64,000 nucleotides of DNA from Arctopsyche grandis (GCF_051622035.1 NC_135361.1:24235205-24299204); one strand, 5' to 3'. Positions 25,990 through 38,252 are shown, counted from the stretch's first letter. Numbers and translations are program-made. The notes: generated by a model not told the origin, from the sequence alone.

Positions 25990-27790
25990 TGGCAGAAAAT
26001 CATAACTTTTTATGTTCCCGTATTTTGAATACGAAATCTGTTGAGAGCTTTCTCGAATATTTACCTTTATTTAAAATGCAAAAAATGTATATGAATTATA
26101 TGAAATATAAGCAGGCCAAAACTTTGTCAAGATAAATTGATTAGTTTAAAGCATAAGACATTGTTTTAAATCGATGAAATATTTTATTTAACGTTTCTTT
26201 GATACAATGCAATTTTTCCAAGAGGTCCATCTCGGGAAATCCTAAATTCATGTTTTTCGCTTCGGCTTAATTTATTGAGTTGAAATTGAAATTTAAAAGT
26301 GTTATCAATGAATTTTATACACATTATACAGTACATAAAAATAAAGAGTACAAAATAATATTACTCACAATACTACATATGTACATATGTATGAATGTTC
26401 AATTGAAGACCGCTTTTCCGCTCAGATGAATCACAAACCAGACTTTATACACTTTGTTTTATGCATCGCGATTTATTATTTTTATCCAAATGTATACTTA
26501 AACAAATCAGCTAACCGAAACACTATATGTAAGTAATGTGAAGTCCAAAAATTTGGTGAAATTTATTACAAAAGTACAATGTAATCACACGACATACTAA
26601 AATTTCACTAATAATTCGTTACTAATGAAAATTTTTAAACAAATGAATACATTTAATAAAAAAAGCTTAAAATTTTTATTTGAATGAATTAATTTTTTTA
26701 AAATATTGAAAACCATGTATATAAATACTATTATTTTATATCCAACTCTCACTTCCGCTAATTTCCAAATTTCTAAATTGCCAAATAATTTTTCACTTTA
26801 AAATGATGCGACCTCGTCGCGTTTCCGAATGACGGATGATCTTAATAAATTCACGGTGGCAGCACAAATGTTCAAGATTGAGATTGATTTAATTATTATT
26901 GATTTGTTGTACGCACGTTTTGGATCCGTAAGTAAGCATCTTGAACGAATTTAGATTGAAAAAATAAGTTTTCTAATTTTTTTCGTCGAATTCCTCACCC
27001 GACGAATTAAACTAATTAAAAATTCAAGCGAATCGTCCTCGTTTTTCATTTCCACCAGAGACAGGAGGTACTACGTCTATTCTCGGGAAATTAGAGTAAG
27101 TGGCATTAACGAGTACGCTTAAATATTTTCTAAAGAAAATTCGTTGAAAATAACGCCCTATTGTATTATAATAAAGTAATTAAAAATCTCCTCAAGGGCG
27201 AGCTGGGGTTCGGTTGGCGAAAACAATTTACCGATAAATAAAGCCCTTTCCATTTTCACACGTAAGTGTGCCCTAACAAAAGACCCACACCCACCTTGAC
27301 CCACCTAATTAACCCTTGATTTTAGTTTATCAATTTTGGAGATAAGATAAAAATGAAAGAAAATTAGTTTAACCTATTATATAATTTCATAGATATTTTC
27401 ATTAAATCTTCAACAGCTTTCGATTTGCATTAAAATAGTCTATTATACCCAAGTTAACTGTTCTTTCATGGGAAAAGGGTCACAATATTTAATGATAAAG
27501 GATCACAATGTTTAATTTAATGCAATTTGAATCATTCCAATTCAGTCCAGATTTCCAGAAACAGATATGATAATTGGTCATTGGTCTTGCGGAAACACTT
27601 CAAGTGCAAAAAGGCATCCTACAGAGATGCATACCCTCTCCTGATCATTTTAATATAAATACATACATACATATACATATGTACATATGTGGAATACGTA
27701 ATTATTAAGTACTGGCCGGATGGAGAGGTAAGGGCAGTGGCAGAACAATAGGTGACAGAAAGATTTATAATATAAAATTTGTAGACTACA
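25990..27790. other. AT-rich non-coding DNA; patch of unusual base composition at 26760-27330
   Basis: The segment 26760-27330 is GC-richer (GATGCGACCTCGTCGCG, GGGCGAGCTGGGGTTCGG) with a good donor-like CCGTAAGTAAG at 26929. No coding frame is convincing. A conserved regulatory element is possible but untested. Confidence 0.35.
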
Positions 27791-27795
27791 CGACT

Positions 27796-28025
27796 AAGGG
27801 TACCAAATATTCGAATATCGAATAGTAGCTTTAAATGATTTAGATTAAGTTTTGGATAGGTTAAGATATTATTAAAAATTTAAAAGTATCCTAATCCGGT
27901 ACATCAAATATAGGTAGAATCAAAGGTGCTGTATATTGAAAATAAAAAATAAGTTGGCATGAAAATGTTCTAAATTAGAATTATTTTATGTGTATTAGAA
28001 TCTATAATACACAGATTTGAGATCC
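27796..28025. mobile_element. Degenerate copy of the ATATTCGAATA-ended MITE
   Basis: It shares TACCAAATATTCGAATATCG, GAATAGTAGCTTTAAAT, CCGGTACATCAAATAT and GCTGTATATTGAAAATAAA with the intact element at 54295-54507. The right end (GATTTGAGATCCCTA) is decayed and no clear target duplication remains. Confidence 0.65.
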
Positions 28026-28189
28026 CTAGACACATAGATTTTAGATGCCTAGACGTTAATGGCTACCAATGAGGATCAAAGATTGGCGTTGGAAGGATGC
28101 TTTTCAAATTACAATAGACATCTCTATTAGTGCTCATAATCTCATAGAATATAAATAAAGAGTAAACATTTGGGTGTATAGATAAATAA

Positions 28190-28830
28190 AAATAAAACAA
28201 AAATTCTCGTCTTTGTCGGATTCAAGTCTCTCATGAAGTCAAAAGACTATGAGGATGTCAACAAATTTATATACATATTTACTTTAGAGAAGGAGGATAT
28301 CAATCAGAAATCCACATAAGAATAGGAATGGCTTTGGCAAACAAAATATATGGAAAACCATTCTATAGTAAGAAAAACAAAAATCCGTTTAGTGCAATCT
28401 CTGGTAATCCCATTGCATTGCATGGATTGACACGTGGACATTAAAAAAGAGATAAAACGACTTGTAAGGTGCCTTCGAAATGCCCATTTCATGGATCACA
28501 AAACGCATGAAAATCTCCATCCCCAAAGAGCTGGCAGTTTCTAAGATAATCTTCACAGCATGTAGAAAAAATATTCTGTCCTACTTTGACCATATTACCA
28601 GAAAGGATGTGGAAAGTCTGGAGAAGCTGGTAGTCACCGGAACACTAGAGGGAACACTAGATCTCCTATAAGTTGGTCAAAATTAAAGAACTGACGGAAT
28701 TGTCCCTAAACGCTGCCTTCAACTTGGCACAGGACCAGGAGTAGTGGAGCCGGATCGTCCACCAGATCCAAGATGATTGAAATGACCACGACACTCAGCA
28801 TTGAGCAAACGATAAAGTAGCGTAATTTCT
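28190..28830 (+). pseudogene. Decayed RTE-type LINE, C-terminal part
   Basis: With frameshifts, the plus strand reads IHIRIGMALANKIYGK (compare EIRRRITLAKSAMS in the intact copy). The frame at 28480-28671 then contains NILSYFDHITRKDVESLEKL, equivalent to ILQFFGHIARRGEESLERL. It ends in a remnant of the tail near 28830. Confidence 0.8.
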
Positions 28831-29279
28831 AAAGATTTCCAATATTATCTGATAAATAATAAAAAAAATCAGCCTAAGACACGATATAGAAAGTTTCACT
28901 TAAAATATCACCGATTGATCTATAATTTGACTTTGTCTCAACTTGTGTCAGACATATGTACATATATGTTATAATAAGATACGGTTGCAACGTATTGAGT
29001 GTTTTATTCAAAGGGTGGACGATAAATAATGTCGGGTCGTCCCATATTGTGTATCTGCCCTAAACAGAAACAATATTCGCAACTCGGCCAATTTCAAAGC
29101 GAACAAAACAATAAACCAATCAGAATTATTTCTGGGAAAATATGACTATTTATAAATTCTGTCGAACGCTAAGCGTCTGATCTGTACCATATTGTATGTA
29201 TAACATGTTTCTCAAATGTTAATGAAGGTCAAACTTCACGTAACGGTAAATATAATAATATTAGATCAATACCTAAACA

Positions 29280-29412
29280 GCTAACGGACATTAGGGACAG
29301 CTGTTCCTCGGAAGGAGTCTTTTCAACCTTGAATCGCTATTTAATTAGAAAGGCTAAAGGTCTTTATATCTCGAATTCAGAGCTACACGCCCTTAAATTT
29401 CATTATTAAATA
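29280..29412 (+). pseudogene. hAT transposase C-terminal relic
   Basis: The translation SEGVFSTLNRYLIRK followed by ELHALKF resembles the hAT dimerisation core (SERVFSxAxxxLxxxRxxL ... LxALxFL). It is a short fragment and no terminal repeats were found. Confidence 0.45.
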
Positions 29413-29664
29413 TCAATAAATCTATAAAGAACGGCGTTTTGACGGATATAGAAAATGTCGAAGGGAATTCAATTACAACCCAATCGAATGCAACTTTGCC
29501 GCAGACATACAATAACAAGGTGTGATACAAAAATACAGTAAATGCAAAATATATTACGGTATAAATTTTGAAATAGTTCTTGCTAGTTACATATTATGTA
29601 CCTTTTTGTATTTCAACCGAATATATACGTTGGCCTTTACAGATCGACCCAAATCGACGAATGA

Positions 29665-30012
29665 ACTAATACAAATACAATACAATCAATACAAGCATTT
29701 TATAATGCGGATACATACAAAGATCATCCACAGTGATATCTATGGAAAAAATTTTGCAGCATTTTATTATACAAATTGGCGAACCTCAAGGCGCTGAATA
29801 ACTTGAGATTTGCAAGATACATTGGAAAGGACATTCAAATTTACAGGAACCGTTTGAATTAAAATCACAAAAATTGGTAAACTCTGATAGGAACCGATCG
29901 ATCTGGAGTCACAAACCAAGGTCTGGCCAGCAGCTACTATGTAGTGGGAATCGAACTGTGACCACTCTTCTCGAAAGCATAATATGCTAACCACTAGTCC
30001 ACGCTTCTGGTT
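29665..30012 (-). repeat. tRNA-derived SINE, copy 4 (best-preserved head)
   Basis: On the minus strand it reads AGCGTGGACTAGTGGTTAGC (A-box region) and CACAGTTCGATTCCCAC (B-box), then CTGCTGGCCAGACCTTGG, GACTCCAGATCGATCGG and CAGAGTTTACCAATTTTTG. The clear TAGTGGTTAGCA/GTTCGATTCCC pair shows derivation from a tRNA gene. Confidence 0.85.
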
Positions 30013-30020
30013 AAAGTCCA

Positions 30021-30430
30021 AGTACATATTTCGTTCGTTCATGAACATACTAGTTTTTTCATACGCAAACAAATCTGGCCAGCTTGTGCATGAACAAACA
30101 ACTAGTTCGTTCATGCACAAACTATTAGGCATAAGTTTTAGAATTCTGAATAGTTCCGTCCTCTTTGCATGTATACTTACTTACCCAGGGTTCTAATATT
30201 TTAAATATTGGTGTAAACGGGAATTATAGCAACGTTTTAATGTGGTTTCTGTAGGGTTTTCCTTTTAAATACTTGGCGTTTTGACATCTCAAAGGTTTCG
30301 ACAGCTAAAAGTTTCTGGTTTCTGGAGTCGATTTGAAGATAGCTTTTGACTAATACCACTTAAACTTATGCCAATAGTTCGTGTATGAAGCAGCTAGTAT
30401 ATTCATGAACGAACCGGTGTAAACACGGAA
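30021..30430. mobile_element. Element with inverted TTCGTTCATGAA ends
   Basis: The left end TTCGTTCATGAACATACTAG (30031) is mirrored near 30393-30414 (CTAGTATATTCATGAACGAA). Inside, GTTCGTTCATG recurs as an inverted pair near 30090-30115. No transposase is present. It abuts the SINE directly. Confidence 0.5.
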
Positions 30431-30484
30431 AATTCCAGTATAATCCTTTTATTAATGTCATGTAAATAAAAAAGTAATAAATTT

Positions 30485-30850
30485 GATAAGCCGGAAGTGA
30501 GATTTTTTCCTCATAGAAAAATCAAAAATGTTGTAACCACACGATTTTTTCCACATTACTGAACTAATCAAGCTGAAAATGTATATTTGTATTCTTTTTG
30601 TAATTACTTACAGTTTATAAGGTTTTGGATAGAGTTCGTAAACCGGAAGTAGTATTTTTTTTAAAAACAATATTTCATTATTTTATTTTGACCTTAAAAA
30701 TTATTTATATCATTTTGATATTTTGTGATTACAATATATGTATATGTATCGTGATATTAATATTATTACTTAAGTAATAAAAAAAATAATAAAATCTGAC
30801 AACCGGAAGTATGTGGACCTTTTGTCTTGTGTGAGTTCCCTACATTAGCG
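30485..30850 (+). repeat. CCGGAAGT-bearing ~155-bp tandem monomers, copy 1
   Basis: CCGGAAGT with flanking AT-rich blocks recurs at about 30489, 30643 and 30802. The stretch matches, in reverse orientation, 55620-55970 (for instance ACCTTTTGTCTTGTG and ATTTCATTATTTTATTTTGAC). This looks like a fragment of a diverged satellite or of a larger element with internal tandem units. Confidence 0.7.
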
Positions 30851-33510
30851 CTCAAACTTGTATCGAAAATGTTCTCATAGCCGGTATGTGTGAATCTTTA
30901 TGTGTGCGTCATTGTCAAATTTTCTTTTTTTTTTAGTTTTTAGATAAAATCATGGGTCGGTCACATCCGATTTTTTTTTAATAAATTTCCAAACGTAAGT
31001 ATCATCTGCATATTTATATTTAGTACGAAATGGGATTTGTATGGAATTTGTCAACAATTTTTATTAGCTAAAAACTGAAAACGAAAAATATGTAAGTATG
31101 TGAAAAATGAACAGACGTTCACACCTGTTCACAATATTATATGGAATAAAAATAAATTTTCTGAAATACACCAGCAACTTTACATATTAGCTGTAACATT
31201 TAACAGCATTTATTTTACAATATTGAATAATAAAACTTTGATAATCATATTTTTTATAGTATTAAATATATACATACGTAAAGTAAATAAGATCGTACTT
31301 GATCACGCATATTAAATATTCAATAGCATTTAAATCATTCAAATACTAAACAAACGTGAAATTTTAAACGCATTCCATGAACTACATACATTCAAAAGCT
31401 TTAGCTCGCTGTTGAATTTTTCAAAATAGCTACCAAATATTTGTAGCAGTATGTATATGTATATGTAAATTACGTCTTAATATACATCAACAACATAGTG
31501 TTAAAAGTTTTGCGTTGAATATAACAAAATTGAATACTATCTCTTTAAAAACATCTAACTATCAGCTATGAACCGATCCCATTAAAATTTTCCAACCTAA
31601 CAAAGGAAGTTTATAAGGAATAACATATACATACATACATATAAGCACTTTTTTGCCATTCACATGCTTAGTACATTATTTCACAGTATTTTATGATCAC
31701 ACCTCATATTTTTCATAATATTTAGATCGGTAAGAATATACGTTCATATACATATATATATTTACTTACAAATATTATTACTTTCAAGAGGAAGCAAAGA
31801 CGAATCCGCAACTGGCAGGACGTGCCGCGTCGAACCGGAAGTAAACGAGGTGGTTTTCAAACGCAGTCTCCTCGGCTACACTCGTGGGCTTAGGGGAGGA
31901 AAAATGAGGGAGGTTTTATGGGGAGGAAGTGCGCTCTCAAACGTGTTTTACTAGAAACATTAATGTATTTCCGTCGATTTCTGCGCTTTATCCGACGACT
32001 GCAATATTATTAGTGGTTTCTAACGTCGTTTTGCATCGGAAATGTGTCGCTCGATGTGGTTCTCAAACCATCGTTTATCTCACACTGTCGCTTAAAGAAA
32101 CGCCCATGTTATAAGAGAGGAAAGTGGGAAATTCCCAGTGGATTTTAAGTGTCGCATCAAAATATATTTCATCGCTTGCACAAAAGATATATTTGATAGT
32201 GCTATAAAATCAAGTTGGATAGGTGTCGATTTGATATGGTATTTAATTTATATTATCAGAACCTACTATATAAAGTCGGACCTCTGTGTGTTTGTCGGCT
32301 ATGCAAATCTACAGTTTTCAATTTAGAACATCAAATTTGGTGTACTATTTGTATGCAGAACTTCCATTTTTATTACAAGCTTTTTTATAGTTTTACTGAC
32401 CTTACCACTTCCACTTTTTCAATCGCTTTGATATTTTACCGACATATTGAGGTCAGCTCTCATTAAATTTAATGCGCTTAAATAATTTTAATTAAATATT
32501 TCAAAACTGTTTTTATATACCAAATGTTTGGATTATATATTAAGATCATAGAAAATCGCCGTCAATTGCTTTTTAAGCTATTGATTTGATAAATTTATTT
32601 GTTTATTTGGTAAACTAATGTTTGATAAATTAATCTGGCCATATTTATGAAAGAATATTTATTTTAATTCCGGTAATTTCTAACCGATTTCCGCTAATTT
32701 GTACCATCAGTCGTGAATCACTCTGTATTCACAATAAATCTTGTTCAGTTGCGTAACTGCCCCAAATGCCAATTACTACCGATGCGAATTAATGTTTGAT
32801 AAGTCAATTTGGCGGCCGATTTTATAGGAAAATTCTGGGAAAAACAGGAAGGAGCTCCGATAAATAATTAAACGTATGGTCGTCGGCTTCCGGTAAACAA
32901 AACCGTCGAAATTTGACATTTTGGGAATTCCTCAACCCAAATAAACGCTCTCGAATCACAATTCCGGACCGTTGAGGCGACAATTAAAACTCGCGTTTTA
33001 CATTTCACTCAAAGAATGGTAATTAATTTAATCGAAAGCTATTTCAGCAAACGTTGAAATTAAGAGCGATTCGCATTTTACATAATTGAAAGCGTGAAAG
33101 AAAATGAAATTAAATACGAAGTTTGCAAAAATAATAAAGGATTATTTCTTTAATAATACTTAATGAGACACCGGAAAAGCACTCAGTAACTTTCAGACAC
33201 ATACACGGCCTGAGCAAAAAAAATAACGTTTTTGAGTTAACTGAGTGTATGATGTTTTTTTTTATTTTTGGTTTGCTCTCGTCAATGAGATTTGATAGCT
33301 TAAAAATGCACAATTTTTACAGTTTTTTGGCTTTTACAGCCATAAACTCAAAATCTAGTATTTCTGTGATCAAAATGAGTATTGGAATTAGTAGTAGGAT
33401 GTTTTTTCTATTGATTTTAATTTTTTATTAATCGAAAATATTTCTAATTAATTATCTAGTGAATTTTGAAAGTAAAAAAAAAACCGTACTATTTTGCATT
33501 AGTATTAAAC
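30851..33510. other. Mostly non-coding; CpG-richer patches at 31790-32110 and 32690-33030
   Basis: No gene was recognised. Both patches (for example GACGTGCCGCGTCGAACCGG and CGAATCACAATTCCGGACCG) contrast with AT-rich surroundings and could be conserved regulatory DNA. Frames in them are short and have no domain. Confidence 0.3.
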
Positions 33511-33514
33511 ATAT

Positions 33515-33680
33515 CAATTTAAAACCACACAGACATCTATGGTCAAAATTATAAATTTGCAGCATTTTTAAACAATTAAACGAAATTCAGTAAATACATA
33601 TCAATTAAAATCCACAGACACATCTATGGTCAAATTTGTAAATTTTCAGCATTTACAATTCAGTGAAATTCTATATTGCT
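33515..33680. repeat. Tandem duplication of a ~90-bp SINE-tail-like unit
   Basis: CATATCAATTTAAAACCACA...ACATCTATGGTCAAA recurs about 90 bases later as CATATCAATTAAAATCCACA...ACATCTATGGTCAAA. The ACATCTATGGT motif also occurs in tails of the tRNA-derived SINE. Confidence 0.6.
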
Positions 33681-33694
33681 GAAAACTCGAGATT

Positions 33695-34200
33695 TTCGAG
33701 AAAATGTATAAGGTAGCCAATTTGTTGAAACGTTTCAATGGAAATATAGTGATTTATGTAATAATAAAATGCTGTATTGTTTGTAATTAATTGTCCAGGA
33801 AGGCGCATTGGGGTGTTCCTGTCAAGCCTTCCTGGTATATATCTATGTAAAAAAAAAAAAAAAAAAAATATTGGATATTTGTGACTCCAAGTCGATCGCT
33901 TCTTATCAGATTTTGCCAATTTATCTGATTTCATTGTTGAAACGATTCATCCAACAAATTGGCAATAATCATCCTACCCGCTGTCACAAATATACATATG
34001 TACATATATCTGAATTTGAATTATGTACAATATGTAAAAATTTATGTACAAGTCTAAATCCATAGATATCTCTATGGATTAATTAATTGTTAACTTCGTG
34101 TAATGTAATAAAAATGTTTGTAATTAATTGTCTAGGAAGGCGCATTGCGGTCTACCTGTTAGGTCTTCCTGGTATATACATATCTATGTAAAATAAATAT
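33695..34200 (+). repeat. SINE copy 5: tail piece plus a headless long-tail copy
   Basis: Bases 33725-33850 hold a tail ending GCCTTCCTGGTATATATCTA, then poly-A. Bases 33870-34195 hold the body signature CTCCAAGTCGATCGCTTC, TTTGCCAATTTATCTG and CCTACCCGCTGTCACAAATA, and again a tail ending CTTCCTGGTATATACA. This copy matches copy 2 closely. Confidence 0.75.
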
Positions 34201-34394
34201 AAAAATATGTACATAGGTATTTTACTTTTATTTTTCATGTCATTTTATACAAGCAAATGAATCGTAAACGCAACACATTTCTTTGTGGGAAAATCTTTTA
34301 ACAATTAAATAAAACCCTGTCGTAAAGTGCATGCACTTTGATCCGAATCAGCGTTAAATCCGCAACAGATGAACATTTCGACCGTTCAGTAAGA

Positions 34395-34570
34395 CGATAA
34401 GCCACAATTTCAATTAAACACCAAAGATTAGACCTCAGTCAAAAGGACAAAGCGGTCCAGCCATAAAGAAGAGTAGGTACTACAAGACCATTGTACGTAA
34501 AACGAATCGTCCAATTATAGACGCCAATTTCGATATAAGTTTACAGAGCTTCCAGTAGACGAGAAAGTTG
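34395..34570 (-). pseudogene. Probable RTE-like reverse transcriptase fragment
   Basis: On the minus strand, RFTYNGLVVPTLLYGW resembles the RTE-type block KLxIYNxLVVPTLLYGSE. Stops lie on both sides. This call rests on one motif. Confidence 0.4.
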
Positions 34571-35187
34571 GGTCGTCTGAACGGGAAATGAGCAATGAAG
34601 GAAAAAAAGTAACTATCTCTGGGCGACGGATATTGCACCCATTACATGGTTCGTTGTATAAAATATATAAAAACCGGGCTTTGAAAATTGTTCTGTGGTA
34701 TATATGTATGTACATAGTTTCATTGAAGCTTTAAGGCTCCGTTCAATTATGTACGGTTGAACTATGACGATGACCCATCGGATGACCCATCTGTCAACCC
34801 AACGAAACATTTTCGAATGCTTCTGTTACTTGAGACGACAACTTTACGTGGGTTCTTGCCAACTTTTCAAGTGTCTACTCTGAGAATTTTGTCATCAAAG
34901 TCGTGTCAATTTTGACTCGGATGTCCACGAACTTCTAATTTAATTTGAAAGGTAGTTCAAGGCACTTATTATTCTCACTGTGTTGTCTCTTTTGCCAAAT
35001 CAAATCTGCGTTAATTTTGGCTCGAATTAATTATCGATATCGACTGATAATTACTTAAACTTTCATAAGTATTAAGCTGAAGCAAACTTTCTACAAAAAC
35101 TTATATCTATGTACATATATATGTATATTATTTTTGTTCTAGAATTTGTAATGATTCAATTCCAGGTCCAATCCGAAATTAAAACAT
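34571..35187. other. Non-coding DNA
   Basis: I recognise no gene or repeat in this stretch. Composition is AT-rich with short GC-balanced parts. Confidence 0.4.
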
Positions 35188-35686
35188 AATATATATAAAA
35201 ACGGACGCGATGTGTGTGAGTATGTATGTATGTGGCGGACGCGTGGACAAGCATGTAGATTAAAAAAAAACAAATTTTAGAATACCAGGAGTATACGTTA
35301 TGCATAGGGATGTGGCATGACGACCGATCGAGTCGAGGAGACGCGAAAAAAGGGGGAAGTGGGGGGGGGGGGGTGGAGTGTCTGACATGTGTTACTGATA
35401 TTAAGCACCGAGCGACATTAGACCGAGCGACGGGTGATGTCAGCGTCAGATACACACATACACACATACATTCATTCATCATTTCGAACGGGCGAACGGG
35501 TTGAATCGGCAAGCGTGTAATGCACGCACACTACATACTTTTACGATTAATACGGGCACGCGCCTATAAATTACCTTTCATTATATTCATATACTACATA
35601 CATATCTATAACATATAACTTTATTTTAATTCGTGTATTAATTCATTTCCTAAGACACACGTTGAAATCAAAGGGCACAACACTAT
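35188..35686 (+). mobile_element. Helitron-like element related to 21074-22105
   Basis: The start region AATATATATAAAAACGGACG and the 3' end ACGTTGAAATCAAAGGGCACAACACTAT resemble the termini at 21074 and 22105 in order and orientation. The last bases are CTAT instead of CTAG. An internal G-run lies at 35351-35376. The exact 5' base is uncertain. Confidence 0.5.
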
Positions 35687-35694
35687 TTATACAA

Positions 35695-35795
35695 ATTACC
35701 AGCAGCATGGATTAATGGTTAGCATATAATGCTTTCCAAAAAAGTGGTAACGGGTTCGATTCCCACTGGTTGCTGCTGGCCAGACCTTGGATATT
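35695..35795 (+). repeat. tRNA-derived SINE head, copy 6
   Basis: ATGGATTAATGGTTAGCATA (A-box region) is followed by ACGGGTTCGATTCCCAC (B-box, nearly canonical GGTTCGAnTCC) and then TGCTGCTGGCCAGACCTTGG, as in copy 4. The body is missing. Confidence 0.8.
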
Positions 35796-35819
35796 TTTAT
35801 TTTATTTCATAGAACATGA

Positions 35820-36215
35820 ACACTCGCATTTACATATCGCTCCAAAGCAACGAGCGCATTTATACAGATACAATGCAATCAATATACACAAGCATTTCAT
35901 ACAATGTGAATTCATACAAACATTCACAGTGACATCTATGAAGAAATTTTTGCAGCATTTTATAATCGAATTGGCGAAACTCAAGACGCTGAATAACTTT
36001 AGATTAGCTACTGAGATATAGGAACGGAGAACCGTTTCAATGAATATCCGAAAAGTTGGCAAACTCTGATTGGAAACTATCGACCTGGAGTCACAAACCA
36101 AGGTATGGCCAGCAGTGGAACTCTATTGGGGCTCGAACCCATGTCCACTCTGCTCGAAAGCATAATATTAATATTAATACCACTAGTACACGCCGCTGGT
36201 TATATGTGACACCAG
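35820..36215 (-). repeat. tRNA-derived SINE, copy 7
   Basis: On the minus strand the head includes GGGTTCGAGCCCC and CTGCTGGCCATACC, the body GACTCCAGGTCGATAG, and the tail GCCAATTCGATTATAAAATG and ATAGATGTCACTGTGAATG. The tail parallels copy 4 (29665-29810), which defines a shared 3' end. Confidence 0.75.
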
Positions 36216-36520
36216 GTCGATCGTTTCCTTTCAGAGTTTGCCATTTATCTGATTTTCATTGAAACAGTTCCAGCATCCTAGCTCCCAAAAATTCTAGTTA
36301 TTCAGCATCTCAATTTTTTGCTGATTTCTATAAACTTGCAAATTTCTCCATAGATGTCTCTGTAGATGTAGATTGTATTTGCCATTTATAATGTTTACAA
36401 TGATTCTGTACAATGTTTGACCATAGATGTCGTATTTAATGTGAAATGTATAATAATTATGTATTTATAATTTATATACATATGTATCTTGATCTGTAAT
36501 GACGATTAAAAATAAAAATA
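36196..36520 (+). repeat. SINE copy 8 (headless) overlapping copy 7 head to head
   Basis: CTGGTTATATGTGACACCAG is followed by GTCGATCGTTTCCTTTC, CAGAGTTTGCCATTTATC and ATTGAAACAGTTCC, then a tail with AGATGTCTCTGTAGATG and a terminal AATAAAAATAAATAAAT stretch. It lies head to head with copy 7. Confidence 0.7.
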
Positions 36521-37124
36521 AATAAATATTTACATTAATTGTTATCATTGATGTGTTTAGAAGGTTAAGAATAATTGAATGAACGAGGCTCATGAACTAT
36601 AAATTTGTCGGACAATCAGTTGGGCAATTTAATTTATCGCAGTAATAAACTACTAGATAGTATATTATGTAGATAATAGTTCTTTTGATTATTCAAAATA
36701 TTATCTGAAAGTTTTAGTTTTTTTAAATATTTTATAAAACGTAGTATAGTATTTTAACTTTATTTAATATGATCTCAGAAATAAATTTGAGAAAATAAAT
36801 TTTCTTCTCATGAAGAATTTAGCCAAAATTAATCAATTTAGCGTAATTTAGCGCAATTTAGCGTAATATCTACTTGCCGTAGATACTATCAAATCGGATG
36901 GTAAATCATTTCATCTCCAGGCTTAATAAATTTTTCACCAACTAATAAGGATCAATTTATTTATTTATGCATGGGAAATGCGGCATAGCCGATTGACCCA
37001 AGTTTATATTTTCCCAAGACGCCGTTATCGGGCCTCCCCTAAGCGATTTCTATGATATTAAACTTGTACATATATAAATGTATAGAATATAAATTTGAAA
37101 TCACATTCAAATAGTGAGTAGGAG

Positions 37125-37265
37125 GAATTTGACAATTTGATGAGGAACCATTTCAACAATGAAATCAAATAAATTTCCAAACTCTGGTAGGAAACGATTG
37201 ACTTGGAGTCACAAATATCCACATCTGGCCAGCAGCACTACAGAAATACTCGGAATAAGTATTAC
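37125..37265 (-). repeat. SINE copy 9 (fragment)
   Basis: On the minus strand, CTGCTGGCCAGATGTGG, GACTCCAAGTCAATCG and AGTTTGGAAATTTATTTG give a diverged fragment of the family. Confidence 0.6.
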
Positions 37266-37289
37266 TACCAGTGGAAACCTATAATTGGT

Positions 37290-37625
37290 ATTTTGTAATG
37301 TATTTATTTATTTGTTCTGTTTTTGATTTAAGACAATATTTATATATGATACGTTTTGTTGGCAGTGGTTTAGATGTAACGTACATATATATGAATGTGA
37401 AATCGAAACCACTATTTATAGTATGGCGAGCGTTATCTCAGACAGACGGACATACACACAGAGTAGCTATATTATATATGTACATAAATTTAAGCCTTGT
37501 ACGTACAAGCTGACCTACTCCAGTGACCAATTTATCTTAAGTTGGTTTAAATGTTCTAATTTTCTCATCGCGGCAAAGTACCACTAAATATGCGTAATTT
37601 ATTCTTACGTAGATTCACATCTTCA
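37290..37625. repeat. Dispersed repeat R-A, copy 2 (uninterrupted)
   Basis: The reverse complement matches 18325-18400 and 18639-18890 (GTCAGCTTGTACGTACAAGG, GCGTAATTTATTCTTACGT). It lacks the 238-bp MITE and so serves as its empty site. Confidence 0.75.
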
Positions 37626-38250
37626 ACTGGGAGAATTTCCTTCATTTGAAAATCGTATTTCCGTAGCTACAGTCGCAATACATCCGAAGAAGACCCTTCG
37701 CAGATGATTTCGACTTATCTCGCCATCGCTTTGTCAAACCTATGTTAACTTTATGACTCGAGGACAGGCCGGTCTTTCGGCTGGAGGGATTTACTATTTT
37801 TTTCCCTTCCAACATCTGAAAGAAAAAGGGAAAAAAATCACCTTAGTCGTTCGATAATAAGTATGAATAGGGAGCTGAAGCGTGAAGTATCCGCCGCTCT
37901 ATGGGCGGTCGTTACAAGACACACTAGTCGGCTGAAGACTAGATTCAGCTGAAAGTATCCCCTCGTGGCACATCTTCGTGACCTTCACGCCCTGTCGGAT
38001 ACGCCCAGGGGGTGGCAATGACTCGCGGGGTGGATCGAACCCCCATCGAAGTACCATCGGCCCGAGAAAATATTCAGACCCAAGAAGGTTGCTTCTGGCC
38101 AGAACTTATCAAGCTCTAAGTGAATATTATTTTGCTGGAAAAAAATCCTATCATGGCACGTATGGTAGTAATGTGCGTTTAAAATAAAATCTATATGTAT
38201 TTTATTTTACATATATACATATATGTACGGCCACAAGGACCATTGAAAAA
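37626..38250. other. GC-richer segment of unknown nature
   Basis: Bases 37860-38110 are much less AT-rich than the surroundings (CGCTCTATGGGCGGTCG, CGCCCAGGGGGTGGCAATG). On the minus strand GGGGGTTCGATCC fits a tRNA-type B-box, but no A-box was found. It may be a GC-rich SINE or LINE fragment. Confidence 0.35.
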
Positions 38251-38252
38251 AT

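Noticed and set aside
27475-27535. Local duplication GGGTCACAATATTTAATG / GGATCACAATGTTTAAT
   Set aside because: Too short and simple to call an element.
35695-35795. Possible tRNA gene at the GGGTTCGATTCCCAC motif
   Set aside because: The same arrangement recurs in several diverged copies followed by a common body, so it is a SINE head.
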